Assembly (NCBI RefSeq): GCF_003660165.1
Contig: NZ_CP032829.1
Location: 806,001-870,000 of the forward strand
Length of the DNA: 64,000 bases
Reading direction: 5' to 3'
Source: Sphingomonas paeninsulae
Lineage (GTDB): Bacteria > Pseudomonadota > Alphaproteobacteria > Sphingomonadales > Sphingomonadaceae
Below the pieces are notes generated by a model, which was not told where the DNA came from, ran no database searches, and saw only the letters and a program-made list of their open reading frames with translations. Made by a program: the position numbers and the translations under genes. Below are positions 55,425 to 64,000 of the stretch, in pieces; position 1 is the stretch's first letter; each line of letters starts with the position of its first letter.

Positions 55425-55486
55425 CACGCCCTCCTAACGTCCGGGCGTCTTGCCGTCGCGGGCATAATGTATCATGTCCGCCATAG

Positions 55487-56602
55487 ATGAGCCAAGCTAG
55501 CGAATTCACTGAAGAAGAGCGTGCAGGCAAGCACGAACTTGTTTTTACAGGCGATTTGACGCTCGCGCATTTGGGCGACCTGCCCGCGCGGTTGGCCGGA
55601 CGCAGCCACGGCAGCGAAGTCGCGGTGATCGACGTGTCCGGCGTCAAACGTGTAGATACGGTCGGCGCGCTAATTTTGCTAAAGCTGGAAAAAGATAGCG
55701 GCGCATCGATAAACGGGGCCAGCGGACAAGCTGCGCAGGTGTTGAAACAGGTCGGTGACGCGCAACAGCCGGTCAAGATGCGGCCCGACAATATCAATGC
55801 ATTCGAACGCGTTCTTGGTGAGATCGGTGCCGCGACAAAAACAGCCGGCGGGACGCTTCTGGGCCTGCTCGGGTTTTTCGGTGGCGTTTGCATTTCGTTT
55901 GCGAACACCATTTTACATCCGTCGAAATTCCGCATTCATGCGGTCGTACAGCGGTTCGAGGTTGTCGGTGTCTCGGCGCTGGCGATCATCGGCCTGATGA
56001 GTTTCCTGATTGGCATCGTCATCGCGCAACAAGGCGCGGTGCAGCTTCGTCAATTCGGTGCGGAAATCTACACAATCAATCTGATCGGCCGCATCACCAC
56101 GCGCGAGCTTGGCGTGTTGATGACCGCAATCATGGTTGCAGGACGTTCGGGTTCGGCATTCGCGGCGCAACTCGGCACAATGAAGCTGACCGAAGAAATC
56201 GACGCCATGCGGACGATCGGTGTGTCACCGACCGAAGCGCTGGTGTTGCCGCGCGTCTATGCCGCCGTGTTGATGATGCCATTGCTTGGATTTTATGCGT
56301 CGATCCTGTCGATCATCGGCGGTGGTCTATTGTGCTGGGTTTCCCTCGGGATACCGCCGGTGACTTATGTCCAGCGCATCCGCGAGGTCGTACCGATGAC
56401 CGACGTTTATGTCGGATTGATAAAGGCACCCGTGTTCGGGCTGATCATCGCACTGTCCGGTTGTTTTCAGGGTATGCAGGTTAAGGGCAATGCCGAGGAA
56501 GTCGGTTCGCGCACGACCGCGGCCGTCGTGCAGGCGATCTTTCTGGTAATCGTGCTGGATGCATTCTTTGCAGTGTTCTTCACGCAAATCGGGTGGAACT
56601 GA
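55487..56602 (+). CDS. mlaE: ABC transporter permease MlaE with an N-terminal STAS domain
   Basis: A 371-aa protein: residues ~1-110 form a STAS domain (VAVIDVSGVKRVDTVGALIL) of the MlaB type, the rest a MlaE/YrbE permease (ISFANTILHPSKFRIHAVVQ, GAEIYTINLIGRITTRELGV, MKLTEEIDAMRTIGVSPTEA). The system moves glycerophospholipids between the inner and outer membranes and keeps outer-leaflet asymmetry. Fusing the STAS subunit replaces a separate mlaB gene. It starts a four-gene operon with 1-4 base overlaps. Confidence 0.93.
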   Translation: MSQASEFTEEERAGKHELVFTGDLTLAHLGDLPARLAGRSHGSEVAVIDVSGVKRVDTVGALILLKLEKDSGASINGASGQAAQVLKQVGDAQQPVKMRPDNINAFERVLGEIGAATKTAGGTLLGLLGFFGGVCISFANTILHPSKFRIHAVVQRFEVVGVSALAIIGLMSFLIGIVIAQQGAVQLRQFGAEIYTINLIGRITTRELGVLMTAIMVAGRSGSAFAAQLGTMKLTEEIDAMRTIGVSPTEALVLPRVYAAVLMMPLLGFYASILSIIGGGLLCWVSLGIPPVTYVQRIREVVPMTDVYVGLIKAPVFGLIIALSGCFQGMQVKGNAEEVGSRTTAAVVQAIFLVIVLDAFFAVFFTQIGWN

Positions 56603-57432
56603 TGGCTGATAACGATCAGGTCGCCAGCATCGCGGCGGAGAACGACGAAATCGCTATTAAAGTGCGCGGGCTGGTCAACAGCTTTGGCGATTTCCGCGTG
56701 CACGACGGTGTCGATCTGGACGTTCGCAGAGGCGAGATACTGGGCGTCGTGGGCGGTTCGGGCACAGGCAAGTCGGTGCTGATGCGGTCGATTATCGGAC
56801 TGCAGATTCCTGATGAAGGCGAGATCACCGTGCTGGGTATCCCGATCGGTGGTGGCGGTGAGCTGGACGATCCATCGCTAAGCAAGCGGTGGGGCATATT
56901 GTTTCAGGGAGGCGCGCTTTTTTCGACGCTGACGGTCGCTGAAAATGTGCAAGTGCCCTTGCGTGAATTCTACCCCGACCTTGGTCAGGGACTGCTTGAT
57001 GAGATTGCTTCGTTCAAGGTGGTGACATCGGGCCTTCCGGTCGATGCCGGGCCGAAATATCCATCCGAACTGTCGGGCGGTATGCGGAAACGTGCAGGGC
57101 TGGCGCGGGCGCTGGCGCTCGATCCCGACCTGCTGTTTCTGGATGAACCAACTGCGGGGCTGGATCCGATCGGGGCGGCGGCGTTCGATGAACTGACATT
57201 ATCGCTAAAGAAAACGCTGGGATTGACCGTTTTCCTTATCACTCACGATCTGGATACATTGTACGCCATTTGCGATCGGGTCGCGGTGCTGGCGGATAAA
57301 AAGGTCATTGCCATCGGCACGATCGACGAACTGTTGGCAACCGATCACCCGTGGATACAGGAATATTTCAATGGCCCACGTGGCCGCGCCGCGACCGCCG
57401 CGAAAGCTGCGCATGAGAAAGAGGCAGTCTGA
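56602..57432 (+). CDS. mlaF: ABC transporter ATPase MlaF
   Basis: A 276-aa ATPase of the phospholipid transporter. Walker A GGSGTGKSVLMRSIIG, signature LSGGMRKRAGLARALALD, Walker B LLFLDEPTAGLDP and switch LITHDLDTLYAICD. The RKRAGLARA variant after LSGGM is characteristic of MlaF. Its ATG overlaps the mlaE stop by one base and its stop overlaps the mlaD ATG. Confidence 0.94.
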   Translation: MADNDQVASIAAENDEIAIKVRGLVNSFGDFRVHDGVDLDVRRGEILGVVGGSGTGKSVLMRSIIGLQIPDEGEITVLGIPIGGGGELDDPSLSKRWGILFQGGALFSTLTVAENVQVPLREFYPDLGQGLLDEIASFKVVTSGLPVDAGPKYPSELSGGMRKRAGLARALALDPDLLFLDEPTAGLDPIGAAAFDELTLSLKKTLGLTVFLITHDLDTLYAICDRVAVLADKKVIAIGTIDELLATDHPWIQEYFNGPRGRAATAAKAAHEKEAV

Positions 57433-58385
57433 TGGAAACCCGCTCCAACAATGTGCTCGTCGGCGGCGTCGTGCTTGGCCTGCTGGTCGCACTCGCGGCG
57501 TTCATGGTGTGGCTGTCCGGCGTATCGGGCGGCCATATGAAAGAATATGACATCTTCTTCAAACAGTCTGTCGAAGGCCTTGCAAAGGGTTCCACTGTCA
57601 CATTCTCGGGCGTGCCATCGGGACAAATCATCGAGATCGAACTGTGGAAGCAGAACCCCGAATTCAAGCGTGTTCGTATTCAACTAAAGGATGAAACGCC
57701 AATCCTGCAGGGAACGGCAGCGACAATTCTGGGCAGTTTCACCGGACCATCTTCGGTGGTGCTGGACGGAGCCGTTAAGGGTGCTCCACCGATTACAGAC
57801 GCGGGGCCAATGGGCGTACCGGTCATTCCGACCAAGCAGGGCGGACTTGGCGCGTTGCTGAATTCCGCACCGCAGTTGCTCGAGCGGATTTCGACGCTGA
57901 CCGAGCGGCTGACCGAGTTGCTTGGTGATAAGAACCAGCAGTCGATTGCCGGAATCTTGGCCAATGTGAACCGCCTGTCGGATTCGCTGGCGGATCGCGG
58001 GCCGGAAATTGCGGCCACGCTGGCGCAGGCACGAATTGCCGTGAAGCAAGCTGGCGATGCCGTCGAAAAGATCGGTAATCTGGCGGAAGCGACGAATGGC
58101 ACGCTGAACGGCGAAGGCAAACCACTGATCGCGGACCTCCGTAAGACCGTGCAGGCAGCGCAGCAGAGCATGGAATCACTGAACGGAGCGGTGAATGACG
58201 CACGGCCAGGCATTCAGGCGTTTTCCAAACAAACTTTGCCTGAGGTCGGGCAACTTGTCCGCGATCTTCGCATAATGTCCGAGAGCCTGTCCGCGGTGGC
58301 CCTCAAGATTGATCAAGGCGGGGCTGGCAGCATCGTCGGCAGCAGTAAATTACCCGATTATAACGGCCGTGGAGGCAGCAAATGA
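57432..58385 (+). CDS. mlaD: MCE-domain substrate-binding protein MlaD
   Basis: A 317-aa protein with one N-terminal transmembrane helix (VLVGGVVLGLLVALAAFMVW), an MCE domain (FFKQSVEGLAKGSTVTFSGV ... VRIQLKDETPILQGTAATIL) and a long helical tail with repeated amphipathic stretches. MCE hexamers form the periplasmic lipid channel of the Mla complex. The helical tail is longer than in E. coli MlaD and may form part of a needle or tunnel; this is inference. Confidence 0.92.
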   Translation: METRSNNVLVGGVVLGLLVALAAFMVWLSGVSGGHMKEYDIFFKQSVEGLAKGSTVTFSGVPSGQIIEIELWKQNPEFKRVRIQLKDETPILQGTAATILGSFTGPSSVVLDGAVKGAPPITDAGPMGVPVIPTKQGGLGALLNSAPQLLERISTLTERLTELLGDKNQQSIAGILANVNRLSDSLADRGPEIAATLAQARIAVKQAGDAVEKIGNLAEATNGTLNGEGKPLIADLRKTVQAAQQSMESLNGAVNDARPGIQAFSKQTLPEVGQLVRDLRIMSESLSAVALKIDQGGAGSIVGSSKLPDYNGRGGSK

Positions 58386-58984
58386 AGATCCCGCGTATCG
58401 CTTCCCTTGGTCGCCTCGCATTGGGTGGCGCTGCCGCGCTTGCGCTGTCGGGTTGCATTAGCTTCGGAGCAAAACCTCCCAAGACACTGCTTACCCTTGT
58501 CCCGGCGTCGACAATGACGGCAAACACCGTGCGGCAAGCTGGACCGGGACAGACTTTGACAATCCTGTACCCGACCGCGCCAGCAGCGATCAGCGTGACC
58601 CGCGTGCCGGTTTATGAAGCCAGCGGGACGATTTCCTATGTGAAGGGTATCGCCTGGAATGACACGCCGTCGCACCTATTCCAGAATTTGATGTCCGAAG
58701 TCGTCGCGGCAAAGACCGGCAAGGTTGTTGTGGACGTACGCCAGTACACGCTGGATCCCGGCACGAGGGTTTCAGGATCGCTTGCGAAGTTCGGTATCGA
58801 CGCACAATCGATGCAGGCCGTGGTCGTTTACGATGCTATTTTGATGCGATCGGGCGGCACGGCAATCGAAACGCGACGGTTCGAGGGCCATGCTTCGCTG
58901 ACGTCGATCAATGCGGGAGCCGGGCCAGCGCTCAATCAGGCGGCGAACGACGTCGCGGCTCAGGTTGCTGGATGGGTAGGCTGA
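58382..58984 (+). CDS. ABC-type transport auxiliary lipoprotein of the Mla system
   Basis: A 200-aa lipoprotein: signal LALGGAAALALSGC with lipobox LSGC, then a PqiC/LptE-like ABC_trans_aux domain (RVPVYEASGTISYVKGIAWN, HLFQNLMSEVVAAKTGKVVV). Such proteins are thought to dock MCE tunnels to the outer membrane. It overlaps mlaD by four bases and is the last gene of the operon. Confidence 0.85.
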   Translation: MKIPRIASLGRLALGGAAALALSGCISFGAKPPKTLLTLVPASTMTANTVRQAGPGQTLTILYPTAPAAISVTRVPVYEASGTISYVKGIAWNDTPSHLFQNLMSEVVAAKTGKVVVDVRQYTLDPGTRVSGSLAKFGIDAQSMQAVVVYDAILMRSGGTAIETRRFEGHASLTSINAGAGPALNQAANDVAAQVAGWVG

Positions 58985-59107
58985 ACGCTGCCGATCGTTC
59001 ATTTTCTGGGCGAGCCGAGCGTGAGCCGCAAACCTAAAATCAACAAGCTAATTAATTTTGTCGCCTGTGCCTCGATGGTCGAACTTAGTGAAGCTATAAA
59101 AAAACAA

Positions 59108-59140
59108 AAACCCGGCCTGTTTTCACAGACCGGGTTTGTT
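59108..59140. terminator. intrinsic terminator between the mla operon and the cold-shock gene
   Basis: AAACCCGGCCTG (59108-59119) pairs with CAGACCGGGTTT (59126-59137) with one mismatch. The T-run after the right arm serves the mla operon, and the A-run before the left arm gives a T-run for the leftward cold-shock gene. Confidence 0.8.
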
Positions 59141-59166
59141 AGGTAATTAAGCTGGTCGAAAGTGGC

Positions 59167-59994
59167 TTACTGAGCCTGACCCGGAACCAGATTAACGGCA
59201 GCATGTTTGCCACGACGGTCAACTTCCAGTTCGAATTCGAGCCGGTCACCTTCGTTCAACGTGGTCATGCCAGCGCGTTCGACGGCCGAGATATGGACGA
59301 ATGCGTCGGGCTGTCCATCGTCGCGCTGAATAAAGCCAAAGCCCTTCATCGCATTGAAGAACTTTACTGTGCCGCTAGCTTTTTCACCGGTCAGTTCGCG
59401 CTGTGGTGCGCCACCGAAACCGCCGCCAGCTCCGCCGCGAGGGGCAGGGGCCGCATCGCGATCGCGCGGAGGACCACGATCGGTGACAGCCATCGGCTCG
59501 CCGTCGATCTTCAGGTCTGTTGCCGAGATACGGCCGCCACGGTCGACGAGAGTAAAGCCTAGGGGCTGACCCTCGGCGAGACCGGTCAAACCAGCTTGTT
59601 CGACTGCGGAAATGTGAACGAACACATCTTCGGCACCATCATCGCGAACGACAAAGCCAAAACCCTTTTGTCCGTTGAAGAACTTTACGATGCCGGTGCC
59701 TTCTCCAACAACCTGGGCAGGCATTCCGCCACGAGCGCCGCCGCCGCCAGCGAACCCGCCACCGCCGCTGCCGCCGCCGCTGCGGAAACCGCCGCCACCG
59801 CCGCCGCCGCCGAAGCGATCGCCGCCACCGCCGAAACGATCACCGCCGCCGCCGCCGCCGCCGAAACGGTCGCCACCACCGGCAAATCCGCCGCCGTAGC
59901 TGCTGCCGCCGCCGCCTTCATCGCCGCCGAAGCTGTCGCGTTTGTCGCGCCCACGTCCGCCGCGTTCACCGCGACCACCTCTATTGAAACCCAT
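59167..59994 (-). CDS. double cold-shock-domain protein with a Gly/Arg-rich N-terminus
   Basis: A 275-aa protein. Residues ~1-95 are a low-complexity region of FGGGGGGGD and RGG-type repeats (MGFNRGGRGERGGRGRDKRD). Two cold-shock domains follow, each with the RNP1/RNP2-type motifs: GTGIVKFFNGQKGFGFVVRD with DVFVHISAVEQAG, and GTVKFFNAMKGFGFIQRDDG with DAFVHISAVERAG. Cold-shock domains bind single-stranded RNA/DNA and open secondary structure. The Gly-rich arm is not part of ordinary CspA-type proteins and could drive self-association. Start ATG 59994 is used; a longer upstream frame is not protein-like. Confidence 0.88.
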   Translation of the reverse strand: MGFNRGGRGERGGRGRDKRDSFGGDEGGGGSSYGGGFAGGGDRFGGGGGGGDRFGGGGDRFGGGGGGGGFRSGGGSGGGGFAGGGGARGGMPAQVVGEGTGIVKFFNGQKGFGFVVRDDGAEDVFVHISAVEQAGLTGLAEGQPLGFTLVDRGGRISATDLKIDGEPMAVTDRGPPRDRDAAPAPRGGAGGGFGGAPQRELTGEKASGTVKFFNAMKGFGFIQRDDGQPDAFVHISAVERAGMTTLNEGDRLEFELEVDRRGKHAAVNLVPGQAQ

Positions 59995-60258
59995 GCCCTG
60001 CCGTACTCTTTCGAAAATATTCGCCCGCTTGCCGTATCGAGAACATACTACACCGGACGGCGGGCAGCAGTTCCCCGGCGCGAATCCATTAAGCGCCAGT
60101 GAGTCGCAATACCCGAACAACGCAAATCCTGCGAGCGATTTTGAGCGCTTAGCCAAAATGTGGCGATTTAGTGGCCCTGAACGGCATTTCCCTAGCAAGG
60201 TGTGGCCGATACATCACGTGCTACAGTGGGCGACGGGCTTGCCGCAATGGTTCGGGTC

Positions 60259-61092
60259 ATGCAATTGCAGCCGATCATGACCGACCTCATTACCTTATTC
60301 TCCGATCCAGCAGTCTGGGCCGCACTTCTCACGCTGATCGTGATGGAAGTCGTGCTGGGCATCGACAATCTCGTGTTCATTTCAATATTATCGAACAAAC
60401 TGCCCGCCGAAAATCGCGAGAAGGTCCGTCGCATCGGCATCGGCTTGGCGTTGATCATGCGCCTCGGCCTGTTATCGATGATCGCCTGGATTGTCGGACT
60501 GGTCCATCCGGTCTTCGATCTCGGCATATCGGGATCGCTCGACGCGCACGGCACGCCAAGTTTCGAAACCGCTTTTTCGTGGCGGGACATAATCCTGCTG
60601 GCCGGTGGACTGTTCCTGATGTGGAAGGCGACGACCGAGATACACCATAGCACAGACGATCATGACAGCGACGATATGCTGGACAAGAATAAGAGTCCGA
60701 TCGCGCTGGGTATCGGCGCGGCAATCGTCCAGATCGTTTTGCTCGACATCGTGTTTTCGGTCGATTCCATCCTGACCGCAGTGGGCATGACCGATCAACT
60801 GCCCGTGATGGTAATCGCAGTTATCGTGGCTGTTACCCTCATGCTCGTCGCCGCCGGGCCACTCGGTAATTTTATCGAACGAAATCCGAGTGTCGTCATG
60901 CTCGCGCTGGGTTTCCTGCTAATGATCGGCATGGTTCTGATCGCCGAAAGTCTTGGGATGCACATTCCCAAGGGGTATATCTATGTGGCGATGGCTTTTT
61001 CGGGCGGTGTCGAGGGATTGAATATGCGGGCGCGGAATATTCGCGCCAGAAAAGCGGCTGCCCATGGCGCGGCTAATAAGGAAACAATGTGA
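60259..61092 (+). CDS. TerC family integral membrane protein
   Basis: About 277 aa and seven to eight helices. [20 protein letters not shown] carries the two conserved acidic residues of TerC, and [20 protein letters not shown] the second pair. These proteins are implicated in metal (Mn2+) export and metal loading of secreted enzymes. A cytoplasmic acidic/His loop ([19 protein letters not shown]) could bind metal. Starts at 60259 and 60277 are both plausible. It overlaps the exonuclease gene by four bases. Confidence 0.87.
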   Translation: MQLQPIMTDLITLFSDPAVWAALLTLIVMEVVLGIDNLVFISILSNKLPAENREKVRRIGIGLALIMRLGLLSMIAWIVGLVHPVFDLGISGSLDAHGTPSFETAFSWRDIILLAGGLFLMWKATTEIHHSTDDHDSDDMLDKNKSPIALGIGAAIVQIVLLDIVFSVDSILTAVGMTDQLPVMVIAVIVAVTLMLVAAGPLGNFIERNPSVVMLALGFLLMIGMVLIAESLGMHIPKGYIYVAMAFSGGVEGLNMRARNIRARKAAAHGAANKETM

Positions 61093-61706
61093 CCGTATAT
61101 TTTCACGAAGAAGACCTACCTGCCGACGTCCTTGCGTCGGGACCGGTCGCCGTCGATACCGAGACAATGGGCCTGCATCCGGCGCGCGACCGATTGTGTC
61201 TTGTCCAGATTTCGGATGGTGGCCCCGACGAACATCTCGTCCGATTCGGACCAGGCAGCGATTTTGCAGCACCCAATCTGCGGGCGGTACTGACCGATCC
61301 GGCACGGGTGAAGCTGTATCATTTTGCGCGTTTCGATCTTGCGTCCATCCACGCTTACATGGGAATAATCGCAGGGCCAGTATTCTGCACCAAGATCGCG
61401 TCGCGCCTGACCCGGACCTATACGGATCGGCACGGACTGAAGGAACTCGTCCGGGAAATGCTGAGCACAGAGATTTCCAAGGCTCAGCAATCGTCCGATT
61501 GGGGAGCTCCCGTGCTGACCGATGCGCAGCGCGAATATGCCGCGTCTGACGTTCGTTATCTCCATCGGCTGAAGGACCAGTTCGAAGTGCGCCTTGCCCG
61601 TGAAGGGCGAACCGCGCTGGCTCAGGCTTGTTTCGACTTCCTCCCTGCGCGCGCGATGATCGATCTCGCCGGTTGGGATGAGGTCGATATCTTCGCGCAC
61701 ATCTGA
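61089..61706 (+). CDS. RNase D-like 3'-5' exonuclease
   Basis: A 205-aa single-domain DEDD exonuclease. Exo [21 protein letters not shown], exo [20 protein letters not shown], exo [22 protein letters not shown]. It lacks the HRDC domains of full-length RNase D, as in the short NdRnd-type proteins. The start is GTG at 61089, overlapping the TerC stop (ATGTGA). It trims the 3' ends of RNA. The lptC gene follows after eleven bases. Confidence 0.88.
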   Translation: MTVYFHEEDLPADVLASGPVAVDTETMGLHPARDRLCLVQISDGGPDEHLVRFGPGSDFAAPNLRAVLTDPARVKLYHFARFDLASIHAYMGIIAGPVFCTKIASRLTRTYTDRHGLKELVREMLSTEISKAQQSSDWGAPVLTDAQREYAASDVRYLHRLKDQFEVRLAREGRTALAQACFDFLPARAMIDLAGWDEVDIFAHI

Positions 61707-61717
61707 CACACGAGACC

Positions 61718-62362
61718 ATGTCCGAACTTGCCGAACAAACCCGCGATCAGCGCCGCCACTGGGCCGCGCCGGGGAGCAACCATGACCGGGTCATCAAGAC
61801 GGCAATGATTATCCTGCCGTCGGCAATCGGTGCATTGGCAGCGGTTTTACTGATCGCGCCGTTGCTTGCCCGAAGCGAAATCAGCTTTGTGCTGGACAAG
61901 GACAAGGTTGCACTGGCGAAAGAGCGGATGCGGGTCAGCGATGCGCAATATCGGGGGCAGGACGACAAGGGGCAGCCGTTCACGCTGCATGCGGGCAACG
62001 CGGTTCAGCGGACGTCGCGGGTGCCAGTAGTCCAGATGACCGATCTTTCGGCACGAATGCTATTGGATGATGGCCCGGCTGTTCTGACGACCAAGAACGC
62101 GAATTATAATATGACGAACGAAAATATCCGCGTGCCGGGCGAAGTCCTGTTTAAATCACAGGGCGGATATAGCATGATTACGCGCGGTGTTGGCGTTGAT
62201 ATGAAGGCGCGGACGATGGCGAGCGACACGCCGGTAGATGGTCAGATGCCCCTCGGAACTTTCAGCAGTGACCGGATGCAGGCTGACCTGAATGGCCGGA
62301 TCGTTATTCTGAATGGTCGCGCCCGCTTGCATATCGTTCAAGGTGCGGCCAGAGCAAAATAA
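61718..62362 (+). CDS. lptC: LPS export periplasmic bridge protein LptC
   Basis: A 214-aa protein with a single N-terminal membrane anchor (TAMIILPSAIGALAAVLLIA) and a beta-jellyroll OstA-like part (VSDAQYRGQDDKGQPFTLHA, SAGN-type repeats). It passes lipopolysaccharide from LptB2FG to LptA. The sequence is diverged from E. coli LptC as usual in sphingomonads, many of which make glycosphingolipids; identification rests on fold features and on its place before lptA. Confidence 0.85.
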   Translation: MSELAEQTRDQRRHWAAPGSNHDRVIKTAMIILPSAIGALAAVLLIAPLLARSEISFVLDKDKVALAKERMRVSDAQYRGQDDKGQPFTLHAGNAVQRTSRVPVVQMTDLSARMLLDDGPAVLTTKNANYNMTNENIRVPGEVLFKSQGGYSMITRGVGVDMKARTMASDTPVDGQMPLGTFSSDRMQADLNGRIVILNGRARLHIVQGAARAK

Positions 62363-62889
62363 TGACTATGCGACCTCTTCTCATGCTCGTTTTGCTAACG
62401 GCTTCGCCTGCGGCTGCTCAAGCTTTGAAGGGCCATGACACCAACGCGCCCGTCGATTTTGCCGCAGACCGGATCGAGGTTCAGGACAAGGCCAATCGAG
62501 CGGTGTTTTCGGGCAATGTGCATGCGATACAAGGTAATATGACTCTCGACGCAGCGCGTATGACAGTTGCCTATACCAATCAGAAACAGGCTAGCAGCCC
62601 GAGCGTACAGCGCCTCGACGCTTCGGGCGGGGTAACGGTTCGCAGCCCCGATCAGACCGCGCGCGGAGATTTCGGAATCTACGATCTGAATCGCAAGCTT
62701 ATCACGATGCTGGGTGCCGTGACACTGGTTCAGGGTACCAATACCGTACACGGTGGCAGGTTGGTGATCGACCTGAACTCCGGACGCTCGGTGATGGACG
62801 GCAGCGCAGTCAGTGGCGGCGGCGCAGGCGTTTCGACGGGTGCGGGCGGGCGCGTGACCGGGCGGTTTACGGTGCCTCAGCGCAACTGA
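62362..62889 (+). CDS. lptA: LPS-transport periplasmic protein LptA
   Basis: A 175-aa protein with a signal peptide (MRPLLMLVLLTASPAAAQA) and the OstA/LptA domain: HDTNAPVDFAADRIEVQDKA, then NRAVFSGNVHAIQGNMTLDA. It forms the periplasmic bridge for lipopolysaccharide or its analogue. Its ATG overlaps the lptC stop (TAATG). The Gly/Ser-rich end (AVSGGGAGVSTGAGGRVTG) is low-complexity. The 103-base gap to lptB has no other gene. Confidence 0.88.
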   Translation: MTMRPLLMLVLLTASPAAAQALKGHDTNAPVDFAADRIEVQDKANRAVFSGNVHAIQGNMTLDAARMTVAYTNQKQASSPSVQRLDASGGVTVRSPDQTARGDFGIYDLNRKLITMLGAVTLVQGTNTVHGGRLVIDLNSGRSVMDGSAVSGGGAGVSTGAGGRVTGRFTVPQRN

Positions 62890-62992
62890 TCCATGTCGAA
62901 AGCATTTCGGACACATCGTTATGCATGAAACCTGCCAATTGCCGCTAAGATAACCTTCGGGTAACGGATGCATGTCACCGGATGGAACTGTA

Positions 62993-63772
62993 ATGGCCGA
63001 TACCGAAACATTAGACCGCACCCACGCCGCTGCCCCCGATTTATCGCTTGCAGACGGACTTTCTGTGGTTTCCATCGCAAAATCATATGATCGTCGCGCC
63101 GTGCTGTCCGACGTGTCCCTGTCTGTGGGTCGCGGCGAAGTGCTGGGGCTTCTCGGACCAAATGGCGCTGGCAAGACGACGTGTTTCTATTCGATCATGG
63201 GGCTGGTAAAACCGGATTCAGGCCGCATCTTGCTGGATGGGGCGGATATTACCGGACTACCGATGTATCGCCGCGCGGTTCTGGGGCTGGGTTATTTGCC
63301 TCAGGAAACATCGATCTTTCGCGGGATGACGGTCGCTGAAAATATTATGTCGGTGCTGGAACTGGCAGAACCGGACAAAGAGACACGGCTTGCCCGACTG
63401 GATGAATTGCTGGGCGAGTTCAGGCTCGACGGGTTACGCGATTCGATGGCAACGGCGCTATCGGGTGGTGAACGGCGACGGTGTGAAATTGCGCGCGCAC
63501 TGGCGGCGAACCCGTCCATCATGCTGCTGGACGAGCCGTTTGCGGGTATCGATCCGATTTCGATTTCGGACATTCGTGACCTGATCATTCAGTTGAAAAA
63601 ACGTGGAATCGGTGTGTTGATTACCGACCATAATGTTCGCGAGACGCTCGATATCGTCGATCGCGCCTGCATCATCTATGATGGTCAGGTGCTGTTCGCG
63701 GGATCTCCCGAAGATCTGGTTGCCGATGAAAACGTCCGTCGCCTGTATCTGGGCGAGGGTTTCTCGCTTTAA
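62993..63772 (+). CDS. lptB: LPS export ABC transporter ATPase LptB
   Basis: A 259-aa cytoplasmic ATPase. Walker [22 protein letters not shown]-loop [19 protein letters not shown], signature [17 protein letters not shown], Walker [16 protein letters not shown]-loop [18 protein letters not shown]. All match LptB closely. A 25-residue N-terminal extension precedes the usual start. Two bases separate its stop from rpoN. Confidence 0.95.
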   Translation: MADTETLDRTHAAAPDLSLADGLSVVSIAKSYDRRAVLSDVSLSVGRGEVLGLLGPNGAGKTTCFYSIMGLVKPDSGRILLDGADITGLPMYRRAVLGLGYLPQETSIFRGMTVAENIMSVLELAEPDKETRLARLDELLGEFRLDGLRDSMATALSGGERRRCEIARALAANPSIMLLDEPFAGIDPISISDIRDLIIQLKKRGIGVLITDHNVRETLDIVDRACIIYDGQVLFAGSPEDLVADENVRRLYLGEGFSL

Positions 63773-63774
63773 TC

Positions 63775-64000
63775 ATGGGTTTGGGGCCGCGCCTTGATTT
63801 GAGGCAAAGCCAGTCGCTGGTGATGACGCCACAGTTGCAGCAGGCGATTCGCCTGCTCGCGCTGTCGAACCTCGAGGTTGAGACGTTTCTGGCTGAAGAG
63901 ATCGAAAAGAACCCGTTGCTAGAGGGAGGACCTGCCGATGAGGGCGACCTCCCAACCGAAGGCCCAGTTCCCGTTGAAGCAGAACCCGTCGCCGACCTGA
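63775..64000 (+). CDS. rpoN: RNA polymerase sigma-54 factor, partial (right edge)
   Basis: Only the N-terminal 75 residues are in the window: the activator-interacting region [21 protein letters not shown] and [20 protein letters not shown], followed by [12 protein letters not shown] and an acidic linker. This is the conserved sigma-54 start; the core-binding and HTH/RpoN-box parts are beyond the edge. Its position after lptB is a widespread proteobacterial arrangement. Confidence 0.93.
   Translation, partial: MGLGPRLDLRQSQSLVMTPQLQQAIRLLALSNLEVETFLAEEIEKNPLLEGGPADEGDLPTEGPVPVEAEPVADL

Noticed and set aside
59596-60102. Ala-rich rightward frame of 168 aa
   Set aside because: Shadow of the GCC-rich repeats coding the Gly-rich arm of the cold-shock protein on the other strand.
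60000-60258. yybP-ykoY manganese riboswitch before TerC
   Set aside because: The expected conserved loops are not found, and the stretch also holds the divergent cold-shock leader.

Overview
The window looks like chromosome of a sphingomonad alphaproteobacterium (Sphingomonadales). The evidence is moderately GC-rich DNA by eye, the order argS - SPOR protein - nagZ, the order rnd-like - lptC - lptA - lptB - rpoN, an HTH-RibB fusion, TonB-dependent receptor biology, two 'CTGAGC(C/T)TGTCGAAGG' palindromes and a GGAAC-N16-CGTT stress-sigma promoter. The species call is inference; no rRNA is present.

Layout. 0-12.4 kb is housekeeping: NagZ, SPOR protein, ArgS, PepN, an M48 protease, an epimerase-like SDR, a DMT exporter, threonine aldolase, AqpZ, RibH and an HTH-RibB-RibX fusion. 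12.7-27.5 kb is an accessory block with AT-rich gaps: TonB receptor, Fe-S/FAD enoate reductase, OYE alkene reductase, four classical SDRs, two tandem Lrp/AsnC regulators, a spinster-like MFS transporter, a Tat-type amidase and a SnoaL-like protein. It looks like an uptake-plus-redox catabolic module for an unknown, probably cyclic or unsaturated, substrate. Its promoters share a TACGCA/TACGCG element that abuts the -10 box in the three clearest cases. 27.4-29.6 kb holds a HigA antitoxin remnant, a ClC channel and tRNA-Thr(GGT). 29.7-40 kb holds small stress-type proteins, a flippase, a Crp/Fnr regulator, TypA, the bd-type oxidase CydAB with a DUF2474 peptide, and a TelA/XpaC-like pair. 40-55 kb holds PrfB, PBP1a, a PhaB-like reductase, HemH, an orphan isoquinoline-oxidoreductase-type beta subunit, an acyl-CoA ligase, Lgt, an NDUFAF7-like methyltransferase, PgeF, a Cys/Met PLP enzyme and a HAD phosphatase. 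55.5-64 kb is envelope lipid traffic: MlaE-F-D plus lipoprotein, a double cold-shock protein, TerC, an RNase D-like exonuclease, LptC-A-B and the start of rpoN.

Caution on sequence quality. Five genes (nagZ, the TonB receptor, the OYE, the ClC channel, hemH) are each broken by what reads as one missing base, four of them in G/C homopolymers. Both flanks keep family-typical sequence, and adding one base restores a full-length frame in the four complete genes. Two of the five are core genes, so under-called homopolymers in a draft assembly are the simplest explanation, with true mutation or phase variation as alternatives.

The most unusual items are the shared promoter element of the accessory block, and the HTH-RibB-RibX protein whose gene carries a perfect 16-bp palindrome containing TATAAT just upstream of its start, which suggests autoregulation.
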